Part shown: piece after piece, positions 1 through 11,793 of the stretch
How positions within the stretch are numbered: the stretch's first letter is position 1
Layout: each line of letters opens with the position of its first letter
Source: Aquanectria penicillioides
Taxonomy: Eukaryota > Ascomycota > Sordariomycetes > Hypocreales > Nectriaceae
DNA length: 64,000 nucleotides
Direction: 5' to 3'
NCBI GenBank assembly: GCA_003415625.1
Contig: PYIU01000002.1
Coordinates: forward strand, 4,712,001 to 4,776,000
Made by a program: the position numbers and the translations under genes
Notes under the pieces: generated by a model
What the model was told of the DNA's origin: nothing
Databases searched by the model: none
The model's input: the letters and a program-made list of their open reading frames with translations, nothing else

Positions 1-1145
1 TCTACAGTTTCAACCAACATCACCTTCCTATCACATGACGTGGTCGGCGCGATTGACGTTGGCCTCGTTAGAGTGGCCGTAATATTGTACGATATCGTTC
101 CCCGTTCAAACTATTGATGTGTCAGTCATTGGCTCTGCCATCAACCGGCTCACGCAAAACCCACATCGATGCTGCTGGGTAGTCCCTTTTCCGGGAATAC
201 TAGGTCGAATCGAAACTCGTACTTTCCTGCATCCAGCCTCCCCTCGCCGCTCAAAACCTGCTCGTCCTGGAACAGACTGGCCAGACCACTGCCGTGGTAA
301 CGCGGTCGCATTGAGCCACCGCCCTGTGGTAGCTGCGTATTCCCCTGGGCTTTGGCAACATTGGCAGGGTCCTTAAGAACACGCACATAACCGTGAAGCG
401 AGACGACCAAGTGTGTAATGCGGATAGGTTTTACTACCACTAGGACGACGGCACCACGGACATGGTCGCCAGCGCTGTACCGACGATGGGGTTCCTCGGC
501 TCGAATGTGAAAGTCTGTGACATTGCGGTTCCGGCTGCGGAGGGGGAGCGAGAGGGGTAGGCTGAGACGCGATAGGAAGCTAGGGCGCGATGACGAGGTT
601 GTTGACGGCGTCGAGGAGGTGGATTGTGTAGGCGACGTGGGTGAGGCGACAGGATCGGTGGGAGAGGAGGACGCGGCAGCAGCGGCAGAGGTCGTGGCAG
701 TGGCGGCGGAGGAGCTGGCGTCGGCGTCGTTGGACAGAGATGGAGTGGATCTCGACCTGCGGCCCATTCCCAGGTTTGGTGCCGAAGGCATGAGGTTTGG
801 GTCGGGGTCGAGGTCGAAGTCGTCGATGTCGAGGACGACTTCGAGATACGCGGATGTCGATCCAGGGTCGTGCAATGTGGACGTGGACGTGGGTCGGGGC
901 TCGCGGGTCTTGGCCTTGGGCGTTGACGAGGTGGAGGGAGCAGAGTCGCGTCGCTCGACTCGGGCAGCTTCGCGAATCGGCCCAGGGAGGGGGGGAGAAG
1001 GACAAGGAGGAGTAGGAAGAGGAGGAGGAGGAGGAGAAGAAGGGGAAGGAGAAGGAGGGAAAGGAGAAAACGGAGGAGCGGGAGCCAACTGGCGTGGAGG
1101 AAGGTTAAGGGAGAGACTGGAAGGATGGCGAAAAAGGACCAGCAA
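1..1145 (-). CDS. Arrestin-like trafficking adaptor, 3' end cut off by the window edge
   Basis: Arrestin-domain proteins of fungi recruit Rsp5-type ubiquitin ligases to plasma-membrane transporters. Two exons are seen: 1145-165 and 110-1, joined by a 54 bp intron (164-111, GTGGGT...ATAG) in phase 0. The arrestin N-domain begins near residue 210 (VTDFHIRAEEPHRRYSAGD, then KPIRITHLVVSLHGYV) and continues across the junction as LPSSID/FERGTISYNITATLTRP, a typical fungal arrestin stretch. The first 200 residues are low-complexity Pro, Ser, Thr and Ala. The start is uncertain: I took the first in-frame ATG, but a start nearer the arrestin domain is possible. The C-terminal arrestin domain and any PY motifs lie outside the window. 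The family is clear; the exact paralogue and its cargo are not. Confidence 0.8.
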
Positions 1146-2835
1146 GAGGTGGAACTAGACGTGGAGTAAAAGGCGTTGATCGAGGCTGGAGCGCAGCGTA
1201 GCGTGGAGGCGGAGGTGGAGGTGGAGGACCGCCCGCTAAACGGACGGAACGTCGTTGATGGAGCGGGTAGCGCTGGAGAGCATTGGAGCATACCTAGGTA
1301 GGTAGGTTGCTACGAAAGGCACGTCCATACATCGGTAGTACATGTAGCGCATAGACTGGCGTCAATGTAAGGCAAGGCAGGCAGGTACCTACAGTAGCTT
1401 AGCCCCCCCCCCCGTCGGCAGGCCGTGTCGTACTCTAGTCGTAGTGGCCGAGCCGAGTTGGAGGCTCTCCCCGTCGCGCCGCAAACCCACCGTCATGGAG
1501 CGCAGCAAATAGCCCAAAGCGCCCCTGTTACGGCGCCGATAACGAGGGCCAGCAGCGGGCTTAGTGCTTCCCCCTGTGGACTCTGGTGCCTATACGGATA
1601 ACCTGCAGCGAAAACCTGGCCCCGTTGCTCAACCTTGTCCCTCGCCCGTTCTCCTCCCGTGTACCCTGCCCAGGTTGTTGGTTCTTCTGTCCCGCCCATC
1701 CAATGCCTGGCAGGACAGCGGCGGCGGCCTCTACGCCATGTGTACATTGCGGATGTACATGTATAGATGTAGGTACCGGCATGTCACTCGGGGACATTTT
1801 AGGGGGGGGCGCTGTGGCTTTCGGGGAGGGAGACTGGAGGTAGGCCCGGGTGCTAAATCAGGCTTGCATATGCCAAGGCTTCGCGGGTTGCCGCTCGTGC
1901 CAAGAAAAAGCTTGGTTGTTGGCTCGACGAGCTTGTCTTGCTGTCATGGGAGCCACATCCTGGACCGACTTGGGGTAGAAGCCCATGGAAGGGTCTTCCT
2001 CCCACCCTCTCTCGGCGCCATTTCCGTTTGGGCGTTTGTCAATACTGCAACTCCGATGACATGCGCTCCATCCACGTACAGGCACAGTACATGCGCCCGG
2101 GACCTCCCTCAGCGACTGGTGAGGGCCGGCAATATGGGAGCGACGGGGAGTCCAAGTTATCCATTGTCCATCGGGCTTGGGGCAGTGCTCAAACTGACCT
2201 GACCTGTCTTGCTGCACTTTTTTTAGCTCAGCTTTTCCGACCGGCCTACCGCGTTCCAGAGTATGTGCTCGTGGCACGCGGCATGGGTGCGCCTTCTCTA
2301 GCTAGGGGCGGCCCAGAACCCTGCCATTGGCAGCTTGAAGAAATCCCGGAATGCCCAATCCATCCGTGATGCAACCTCGAGATATGCATAATTCCTTCAG
2401 TAGTCAGTACTCTAAGAACCCGAGGCCATGTCTAATTCAACACCAGCCCTGTGGCTGCGGGACGACTACACTACTCACCAGCCGTGTATCGTTGGTGCTC
2501 GGGTAGCTGTAGTCACAGAAACGCAGTTTGTCCTGCATTGGCTCGACTCATTCGTAATTGTGCTTGTCATGTGCTTTCTTTTGTCTGTACTCTATCTGTT
2601 CATCATATTTTGACTCTTCTTCCCGTGAAGTGTCATCACGCACTATTATTACAAGGGTAGGTATCATCATTGCCCGAGGTGCCCGCTCTGGTTGTATGCA
2701 ACACAATCCGCAATCCCATCCAATGCCAAAAAAGACAAAAAAAAAAACACAGAACCAAACTCCAGGCATGGCCCTTTTTATCGTGCCCTTGAACGCCATT
2801 ACCATGCAAAATGCTTTCCTCATTGACCATCCGGT
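1146..2835. other. Intergenic: arrestin promoter side and cdc6 3' flank
   Basis: No gene supported. Several open frames occur but lack domain similarity, plausible splice structure or consistent composition. The stretch holds an ACCTAGGTAGGTAGGT motif at 1292-1307, a related AGGTACCTAC at 1383-1392, and a C11 run at 1403-1413. Confidence 0.6.
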
Positions 2836-4738
2836 CTAATCCAATGCCTCGCCGCTCAAAATGCTCTTTAGAATTCCAGCTCCGACACCCTCCGCGACAT
2901 CCTCAATCTCCTTCTCGCTTGCGCTGCTGGTGATGCGACGCTCGTCCCCGCTAGGCGCCGCGCTCTTGCGACCCCTCTTGCTAGGCGTCTGCGGTGTGGC
3001 AAAGCTACCGCTCTTTCCATCCGATGCGTTGATCAACCCTAGGGTCTCTAAGCTACCCACCACCTCACGGAATTCGGAGCTTGATAGTGGGTGCAGGACT
3101 GAATCTCGAGTGCACAGCTGGCAGTAAGCATCAAACAGGGCCTTGACCGTGGGTGCCATCAATTTCTTGGACTTGGATGGTGTTGTAAGACCATTGGCCA
3201 TCTTGGCAGCTGCTCGGTTACGCTTTTCGCAGGCGACCAGCGCACACAGAGCCGCCTTTTGTTGCAAGTTGAGCGCCTTTAGTCGCTGTGTAGTGCCATT
3301 GCTGAAGGCCGCGGATGTGATCCTGTTGAGGTGACCAATGGAAGCTCGAGGGGCTGTTTCAGCGCTGAGTTCTTTGAGCGATTGCGCCATGATTTGCACC
3401 ACGCTTCGCGCTCCATTTCCAGATGCTCCGTTGATGTTTTCGCCCAGGGGTCGCTTAGATGGTGTCATTTGTAGAAGCTTCTCTCTCGCCTCCTCCTCGT
3501 GCTTTTGTCTCGTCTCGGCCTCAATCAGGTCCAGTGCTCGTCGGCAGATCTCAAAAGCCTTGCGTAAATCACCCGTCTGGCTGGAAACCTTGCGCGAGCA
3601 GAGTTCAATGGCGGCTGGGTGAATGAAGGGCACGTAAGTTTCCTTGCCCTCAGGCATCAATGACTTGAGTCTCGTAATGATGATATTCTTGACCTGGGCT
3701 GCCGTGTAGGGGAGAAATGGCAAAAGATCGGGCTTCAAGTTCTTGGACTTGAGCCGAGGCAGAAATCGATCGGTGAGGTCCAAGGCGTTGGCAATGCCAA
3801 CGAGAATAAGTCTGGATGACTTTTGGAGAGACCATTCAAATACTCGATACAGACTTTCTAGGCCCATGGTGAGAATGTGGTCGATCTCATCAAGAGTGAC
3901 TAGATAGACGGTGGCCGACTTTGATTTGGGGAGGAAAGCCGCCTGCAGTGTTGTAATGGCATCGGCCTCTGACATTTCGTTATCTTGGCCGAGGGCGCCG
4001 AGAAGAGTCGTGTAGAGGTCTTTGGAGGATTTGATGCTCATACAGTTGATGTAGGCAGCTTTGACGTGGTCACGTTCAGAGCATGTCTTGGTCATCTCGG
4101 TGATCATAGCGCTCTTGCCAGTTCCAGGGGGCCCGCTGACATACAGGCACCCGCTGGGAGTTGTCGACGAACTACGGTCAAGAAACTTGGCGAGCTGGGC
4201 GCGCTCAGACTCTCGTCCAACTAGTTGACCGGGCTCGGCTCCACGAGCGAAGAGTTGCCGTGCGGTGTGGTAGACAGTCTGGGTGGCACTGGGTGAGAGG
4301 GGCGTCTGAGGAGTCAGTCGCTTGAAAAGCTTGCCGGCTGACATGACAGCATGTCGGGGCGTGGTGGGGGGATGGCGAGTGCATCTCGATGTCGAGGCGT
4401 AGAGGGGGTGACGGGGTTTTGTCTTGAAGAGGCTTGAGAGGGAGAGCGGCGGGTGACTGTGGGAGGCACTTCGATTTCATCGTTGAGCTCGTCATCAAAG
4501 GGGTTCAGGTTTTCGTCGTTGTAGACCGGAGTGATCTTTGCCAGGCGACGACTTCTCTTGGAAGGGGTCTGAACTGGGCTCACGTCGTCTTCATGGCAAA
4601 AGTCAGTAACTGAAATGCTTTCTTTCCTCATTTCATCGATTCTCCCTTTTTTCCTTCCGTCCCCTTTCCTTCGGCAAGGAGTCACTTACCAACATCGTCG
4701 ACGTTGCGTGCGCGCTTTCCCAAGGCAGGTCGAACCAT
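2836..4738 (-). CDS. cdc6: Cdc6/Cdc18-type replication licensing AAA+ ATPase (apparent 1-bp frameshift)
   Basis: Cdc6 binds ORC at origins and loads MCM2-7 in G1. Exon 1 is 4738-4690 (MVRPALGKRARNVDDV), the intron 4689-4610 (GTAAGT...TTTCAG, 80 bp), exon 2 4609-2836. The N-terminus has CDK-type sites and basic patches (SPVQTPSKRSRR). The AAA+ core follows: Walker A GPPGTGKS at about residues 176-183, Walker B LDEID at about 256-260, then sensor and lid regions and a C-terminal winged-helix region. The reading frame changes between TPSTPRHRDAL and TPRHAVMSAGKLFKRLTP. No intron with usable sites fits between them. One extra base at the G6 run 4366-4371 restores a 607-residue protein of normal size. 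The promoter carries ACGCGT motifs. ORC1 is excluded by the lack of a BAH domain and by the size. Confidence 0.9.
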
Positions 4739-4935
4739 GATTATGAACGGCACCTTCCAAGTCGAATTGTGCAGACGGGGTTGGTGACAGTGTAGGAGTT
4801 GGGAAGGTACAACAGGTGTTGAGGCTGAAGAATGGAAGTTGGAGGGGACAGTCTCAATGCGAATGGAGAATTAATTAGTACCCAGAGTGGTAGCCGCGCG
4901 CCACGACGTCGGACTACGGTCTTGAGACGTGTTGG

Positions 4936-4941
4936 ACGCGT
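4936..4941. promoter_or_regulatory. MCB motif (ACGCGT), cdc6 promoter proximal
   Basis: Perfect ACGCGT about 200 bp upstream of the cdc6 ATG, followed 3 bp later by a second GGACGCG half-site at 4944-4950. In yeasts this motif binds MBF/DSC1, which drives cdc18/CDC6 and other G1/S genes. Function here is inferred from the motif and its position. Confidence 0.55.
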
Positions 4942-5083
4942 TTGGACGCGACCGAATCGCGAAAACCCCATTAAAGCGGTGGCCCGTGCTGTTGGCGCCT
5001 CAGGTACGCGCCTCACTCCGCGCCATGAGCCACACGGGTTACACTCCAAGTTCGGGCCGTGATTTCGTGCGGTCAGGTTGTCC

Positions 5084-5089
5084 ACGCGT
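5084..5089. promoter_or_regulatory. MCB motif (ACGCGT), cdc6 promoter distal
   Basis: Second perfect ACGCGT about 350 bp upstream of the cdc6 ATG, with ATTGG (reverse CCAAT) at about 5091-5095 immediately beside it. Paired MCBs are common in S. pombe DSC1 targets; the role here is inferred. Confidence 0.45.
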
Positions 5090-5649
5090 TGATTGGACGT
5101 GCGAGGGCGATGCCCCTGTCCAGGGCCAGGAGCAGGGAGAGGACCCAAGCCGGCTTGTTCCCTGCTGTCAACTCCCTGCTGCAATCGACACAAGATGTCG
5201 AATCACAGCTCTGCCGGACATTTTCCGCTCCTTCGGTGCATCACTGTCCAGAAGAGGGAGGCACTTCGCCGTATTCGCTTGGGACCAGGGTCGCCCCATA
5301 ACGCCCCCGTAGTTCCGAAAATTAGTCCCAGACCTACACCACGAAATCCGATCTCCAGGCTGTCAACGATGCTTCCAAATCTGGGTTTGGATGGCATCAG
5401 CGCATTACATCGATTGAATTGGCCACATGTCCACACAGCGCCTCGGCAATATAATTGGGCCTCGTGTCCCCGTTGTAGGATAGAACACCCCGAATACATA
5501 TATTACGTCATTGAGTCGCTGCTAACATTTTTTTTTTCTTCTTCTTTGCGTTGTCTTCTTTTCCTCACTACCATACCCTCTGCGATCATCTTTCCTCAGC
5601 TCAAGATTGTCTCCGTCAAAGAATCATATTTGAGGGACTGCGAGTCAAA

Positions 5650-6349
5650 ATGACAACATTCACCCCTTCCCTTACGCTGCCGACGTCGGTATTGCTTAAT
5701 CCTGCAGTGTCCGTTCTCCTACCAATTGGACTCGGAACCGCTGTCGGGCTCAGCGCAACACGTAAAGCTCCCCGCTCGCTTTCTAGGTGCATTTTATTGT
5801 GCTAACTGTGAATCGTTTTACACCAATCCAGAGACCCAAAAGACGTATCTTTCCCTAAAGAAGCCGGATCTGCATCCTCCACCATGGCTGTTTGGTCCCG
5901 TTTGGACCGTCCTCTACGGGTGAGCTTTCGCCGCCTTTGTAAATCCCAATCCCGCATGTGTTAATTGTAATGCGCGTAGTCTTATGGGTTACGCCGCTTA
6001 CCGTGCGACATGCACCGGTCTCTCTCCACTGTCCTCTCCCGAGACCATCAGCGCAACCAGACATGGCATGACTCTCTACACGATCCAGCTTGGACTCAAT
6101 CTCCTTTGGACTCCTTTATTTTTTGGACTCAACCGTCCGATCGAGGCCACGGTCGACATCCTCAGCCTTCTCGGAATTAACGGGTATTTGACCTACGTCT
6201 GGAGCACTGTAGACCCTGTTGCTAGCTGGTGCCAGGTCCCTTACCTCGGCTGGCTCAGCTTTGCTTCGTACCTTTGCATCCACATTAGCACCTTGAACAA
6301 CTGGGATTTATCCGGCAAGTCTAACAAGGAGGGGGTTAAGAAGGAGTAG
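5650..6349 (+). CDS. TspO/MBR family translocator protein (peripheral benzodiazepine receptor-like)
   Basis: Small five-helix membrane protein of the TspO/MBR family, which in eukaryotes sits in the mitochondrial outer membrane and binds porphyrins and sterols. Three exons: 5650-5761, 5832-5919 and 5980-6349, with introns GTAAAG...CCAG and GTGAGC...GTAG, giving 189 residues. The family signature PPPWLFGPVWTVLYGLMGYA spans the second intron at about residues 60-79. Further helices follow (YTIQLGLNLLWTPLFFGL, SFASYLCIHISTLNNW). The start is the first ATG followed by a hydrophobic helix (PIGLGTAVGL). The gene is convergent with the ornithine carrier. The physiological ligand is not deducible. 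Confidence 0.93.
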
Positions 6350-6662
6350 AAGAAGGTTTCATAGATAGCAATTGGATATCCCGGGGGACGTATGTGTGTC
6401 AATAAAAATGAGTGTTTGGGCTCTTGGAGGCCCTAAATTGAAGTGTTCTATCCCAGTAACCATCTGCGTTTCCAAAACCAAGCCAACCTTAGTAACATGC
6501 AATTCCCCGTCGATGACTTTTACCAAACCACCTATGCTCGAGAAAGCAACCGATAACATGAACGCCTCGTAGATACCACGCATCCTATGTCTCCCCCCTA
6601 GAAAACCTCAATGGTAAATATGCTTGGTGCAACAACTCAAACCCAACTCCCCCATTTACTCA
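6350..6662. other. Short convergent spacer
   Basis: Shared 3' flank of the TspO gene and the ornithine carrier, 313 bp. An AATAAA-like sequence lies at about 6402-6407. Nothing else seen. Confidence 0.5.
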
Positions 6663-7707
6663 TCATTGCAAAGTGAAAGATCGCTTCAACCCATCATAGA
6701 TTATGAAAATGAATGCGGAACTGGGTGCTGATCGAAGGCAGGTAATGCCACACCCACGATACATGCCACGGATGCCGTGTTGCCGCCATAGGGCAGCACC
6801 TTCATTCCAAAAAGTTCGCTTCGCAGCCAAACCACCCAAAGGAACGGTTTGCATACGGGACTTGATGGTGTCCGCGGGGAAGAAAAGAAAATTATAGGAG
6901 ACACCCGCCGATGCACCAGCAACAGCTTGCTGCCAAAAAGGGAGAGGGGTGGCCAAGATCTTTTGTTTTTCGGCTTCAGAGGTGACAGTACGAGTTTTGA
7001 GTTGGTAAAACATGCTCGAGACTGTTTCCTTAGCTCCAAACCACGCAGAGCCACCGCCAGCTTCCCTGATCAGGGTTCCCAGCTGGCCATGCCAGAAGCC
7101 TCTTAGACCCTCATGGCGGAAGATCTCCTTAATGACGGGCAAAGGACGGAGGGAAGTTCCCGAAGACCCGTCCGTCAACACGGGGACTTGAATCTTGCAT
7201 TTGACTAGCTCAATAGGCGTGAGGACAAATGAAGTAAAGGCGCCAGCAAAGGCACCGGTGAGCCAAAGATCAGGTAGTGACAGACCTTTCTCCCTCGAGG
7301 CAAATCCGGTCATGAAGAAGAGCTCGCGTCCGATGCTTTCGAAAACAAAGAGACTGCTGGTCTCAGCTGCAGCCCCAACTACAGGCGCACTGATACCACG
7401 ATATAGTCCCAAAAATCCATCGCTTCTTATGGCCTGTCGGAAGCAGTCCAAGGGGCCACTATATCGGAGGGGTAGGTGATCGGGTTGACTCTGTAGCCGC
7501 ACCTTGACGGTGTCAAACGGATACTCGATGTATTTGCCTACAGCGCCGGCAATCTGCTGCAATTAATATAGGTTGATCAGGGGGAGAGGTGGGGTAATTT
7601 ACCGAGCCACAGACAACATCCTCGATGGCCTCCATGACGGCCGTCTTGCCCTTGAGCGTAAGCTCAGAAGGGGCCACGGCCTCAACGGCGACCGGCCCAG
7701 GTTCCAT
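6663..7707 (-). CDS. Mitochondrial ornithine/basic amino acid carrier (ARG-13/ORT1 type)
   Basis: Inner-membrane carrier that exchanges ornithine and related basic amino acids between mitochondrial matrix and cytosol for arginine synthesis. Exon 1 is 7707-7603 and exon 2 7553-6663, split by a 49 bp intron (GTAAAT...GCAG) in phase 0, giving 331 residues. I placed the acceptor after the second CAG because the family continues [22 protein letters not shown]. All three mitochondrial carrier repeats are present with signatures [20 protein letters not shown] and [10 protein letters not shown]. The first repeat reads [19 protein letters not shown], characteristic of the Neurospora arg-13/yeast ORT1 subgroup. 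It is convergent with the TspO gene and divergent from thymidylate synthase. Confidence 0.9.
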
Positions 7708-9485
7708 TTTGATTTTGACAGAGGTGGGGGACAAGATTGGGCTCGTGAAGCGAAGAAAAAGAGCCCACAGGGGAAGTGGTGATGGTTGGAGTAGTGGTGC
7801 CTCGGGAGTGTGGTGAGGTGAGGGGCAGGACAATTGACCTAGAGGAAACACAGTATATACCAGTAGTGACTCCCAGCGTTGTCACAAAGGTTTGTTCCAA
7901 TTGCAGAGGTTTACCAAAATAGAAGACGTCGACGCGGGGCAACAAATAACTTCTGGCGACGTGCGCACTAATACCAAGACAGTAGTTAGGCTTTCGACGG
8001 AGTGAGGAGGGCAACGCGGCCGGCTGTCGTTTCTCCTCAGCGCATTCTGGACGAGCGGGAGTCACACAATAGAAAAAAAACCGGGTGGGCCGTTGGGGAA
8101 GAAAAGAGGCAACGAGCCTAGAGGAGAGGCCCGACGGAGAGAGGAGGGGTTTTAATTGAGACAAGCTTGCTACCTATAGCAAAGGTAGCAAAGGAAAAGC
8201 CGGGTGAGCTGTCCCTCCCTCAATATCCAGGTCACGGCAGTGGGCTGCGACATAAATCACCGCCCACAGTCGTGCAGAATAGAGTGGATGAAAGGACGCG
8301 CGGGTGCAGCCTTCGGGCGCCGTCGAAGCAAGCAAAAATTTCTTATCGGCTTATCGAGAAAGCATGTGACATCAAAGACCCACTTGGAGAAACGGACGGA
8401 GCCAACCAGAGTACGTACACAGTTATCTGATCGTCCGTGCACGCCAGAGCCGAGCTCTGGATGGAGATGGGCTGGGACTTGCTGGAACCTGGAGGGGTCG
8501 TTTGAGGCGAAGATGGAGGGGCACAGGGACACGACAGGGGCAGATGGCAGGACACAGGGGCACTGGAGGCGTTCTTTGGCCATCCAGACCAGGCCGTCGA
8601 GAAAAAGTCCATCAGCTCGCCCCATCATGGCTCCAGTTTGGCGCCTTTTTCATGCTTGTCTTGACTATTGTGGAAGGGCCTTGTCCCCAGCTAGCGTCCT
8701 GCACTTTGATCGACTGATTGATTAGATGAGTTTGCCGACGCTGGCTCAGTGACTGCTGCGGCCTTTCTAATGTTAGTTTACTCCAAGGGCTGACGACTCC
8801 TGCACGGCCCCGTCCAGTTTGGTGCGCTGGCAGGGTCCCGTTCTCTGGATTGTCGAGGTTGATGGTAGTCGCCAAGGAGCCTTAGTACGTAAATCATTCG
8901 GAACCCCCAGGTCCAAATGTTCGGTTTGCCCGCCGGCCCGGCCAATCGGGGGCAAGACATCCCGCGAATTGTCTCATGCTGGGGGTTGAAAACGGCGTTA
9001 GTCCCCTCGTTGACGCACCTACGTTGGAGAATGAGGCGGTTTCGGAACCACATCCCACATTGGTACCCACCGTTTCCGAGGGGCAGGGTCGCTACAGAAA
9101 ATGCCGTGATCGGTAATTTGATGCCCTGTTGGTTTGCGCGAATTCCTAGCGAGCGGGAAGGGCCCTGGAAAGGATAACCGAAACTAAACCTTTTGTAGAA
9201 TAAACATGAGCAATGGGAGTTAGATGCCGTGGGATTTGGGGAAACTTGGATGTAAGAGAGAGAGGTTGGATGGGGAAGTAGAGATTTGGTATGGTCGGAT
9301 CATGGAGAAATTATTGGCCGGTACACATCTCATCCCACTTCGGTTTCCGTCTAGGCAAGTGGGGGATCCGCCACCGCGTTTCGCCGCGACTGGACGCGTC
9401 GAGTCGCTCTGATCAATTAAGCGCTGATCACTCTCGACGCGGGATCTCGCATCAATCTTGCATTCAATTCGCACCATTCGCCAAA
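7708..9485. other. Divergent intergenic region, ornithine carrier / thymidylate synthase
   Basis: 1.8 kb without a supportable gene. Open frames inside are short, overlap on both strands and show no known domain. The last 100 bp carry the MCB motif of the thymidylate synthase promoter. Confidence 0.6.
9394..9399. promoter_or_regulatory. MCB motif (ACGCGT), thymidylate synthase promoter
   Basis: Perfect ACGCGT 87 bp upstream of the ATG, with CGCG-containing half-sites on both sides (CACCGCGTT at 9372-9380 and GACGCGGG at about 9437-9444). Yeast TMP1/CDC21 is a classic MCB-controlled gene, so regulation by an MBF-like factor is likely by inference. Confidence 0.6.
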
Positions 9486-10543
<1,058 letters not shown>

Positions 10544-11042
10544 TAAGCATCTATGTCGTTTTACAAGATTTATTATGGGACGGCCAATTGTTTATAGCAT
10601 AGATGGCGTTTTCAAATGTTTGGGAATTGACAGATCAGGACATGAAATAAAGCTGGGTTACATGACAACTTGATTGACTGATGAACAATTTGGTTTTTGA
10701 ACCACCCTAAGTTGCGTCTGCTATTGCTATTGAATCGAGGCTCCCGATTAATGAAACTTGGGGGTGATGTGCAATCGCTGTCTCAGCCTCAACTTTGGTT
10801 TTTGTCAAATGTATTGGGGAAAACGACATTAAAGATCACGTCAGTAGATTTCAATAGGAGAGTGCGAAACCGACATTTCCAAATTGCTCGTGAGGTACTT
10901 TGGTATTCAAAATTAGGTATGGTGACATATCCTGGCCAATAAAAAACACTATTTAGGTAAGGGTGTAGTAGGCATTAAGCCAATAACCTCCTTGAGGTAT
11001 CGTCGAAATTCCCCAAGTTTCAAGACCATGAGATGCAATCAT
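10544..11042. other. Convergent spacer, thymidylate synthase / Shr3
   Basis: 499 bp AT-richer 3' flank. An ATGAAATAAAGC stretch at about 10641-10652 could serve as a polyadenylation signal. No gene seen. Confidence 0.5.
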
Positions 11043-11793
11043 TTACTGTTTCTTCTTGGTCGCAGCCTTGGTGGGAGCGGGTTCCTTCTCGGCGGCAGCC
11101 TTCTTGTCCGCAGCAGCCTTCTTCTCCGCAGCGAGAACCTCGTCGGTTTCCTTCTTCTCAGCATACCACTGACCAGCCTGAAGGACCAAGATTCCGACGA
11201 GGACAAGGGCGAGGATGGTGTTGCTGGCGGAAAGGACCTTCAGGGTGTCCTCGCGACCCAGAACCAGCTCACCATTCTCGCCGTCGTGGGTCTGACCGGC
11301 AAACTCGTCACCGGACCAGATATCGGCGCTGACGGTGCGAAGAGCCTTGATGATGTTTGCAACATAGACACCAAATCCAATGATGTAGAGAATCAGAGAG
11401 GCACCATCGAAGAGGAAGTTCGCCTCGCTGGGGCGGAACAGCTTGATGAAGAAACCGAGGAAACCGACAGAGATGACGATGTGGAGCATGCGGCTGATAA
11501 GAGGCGGCGAATGGTAAACAAACTTCAAGTGAGTCTCCAGGTGGTTCAGGAAGTCATCGGTGATGGGATCCTTAGTCCAGAGGAGGGGAAGTCGTAGGGG
11601 AAGGAAGCGAAGAGAACACCGAGGAAGAAGCAAACGGCTGCGGGGGTGCTGAGTTAGCGAGAGGCGTGGGAGGCAATAGGGTGAAAGGAGGGACCAAGAA
11701 CTTACGCGCGATGATCATAAAGGTTGCGAAGGAGCTTGTTCCATAGTAGTTCTTGGATTTGGTGCTCTTAGACCAGTCGATGAGGCCGCTCAT
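11043..11793 (-). CDS. Shr3-type ER packaging chaperone for amino acid permeases (apparent 1-bp frameshift)
   Basis: Shr3 family proteins are ER membrane chaperones that keep amino acid permeases folded before COPII export. Exon 1 is 11793-11706 (MSGLIDWSKSTKSKNYYGTS, then FATFMIIA) and exon 2 11637-11043, with intron GTAAGT...GCAG. Exon 2 starts in the frame PVCFFLGVLFASFPYDFP and continues one frame over as LLWTKDPITDDFLNHLETH. One extra base at the G4 run 11585-11588 gives a continuous 227-residue protein. Four membrane segments are visible (residues about 18-38, 70-90, 100-120, 160-182). The C-terminus is a Lys/Ala/Glu-rich cytosolic tail ending KKKQ, a possible ER-retention signal. Confidence 0.88.

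Larger units (their letters stand above)
4739..5649. other. Divergent promoter region between cdc6 and TspO gene
   Basis: A 911 bp spacer between two divergent starts. The cdc6 side holds two ACGCGT motifs and a third GGACGCGA half-match, listed separately. A T-rich run lies at 5528-5540 ahead of the TspO start. No further gene is seen. Confidence 0.6.

Noticed and set aside
517..1158. 213-codon frame on the plus strand, rich in Gly, Arg, Glu and Asp
   Set aside because: It is the antisense of the low-complexity N-terminus of the arrestin gene; the purine-rich mirror of a Pro/Ser-coding strand.
1564..2369. Overlapping plus-strand frames of 212 and 143 codons
   Set aside because: No domain, no splice logic, Cys/Trp-rich composition typical of noncoding GC-rich DNA, and conflict between frames.
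4342..4500. A second cdc6 intron to explain the frame change
   Set aside because: Possible donors here (GTGCCT, GTCACC) are poor, and no acceptor at a workable distance preserves the conserved segments.
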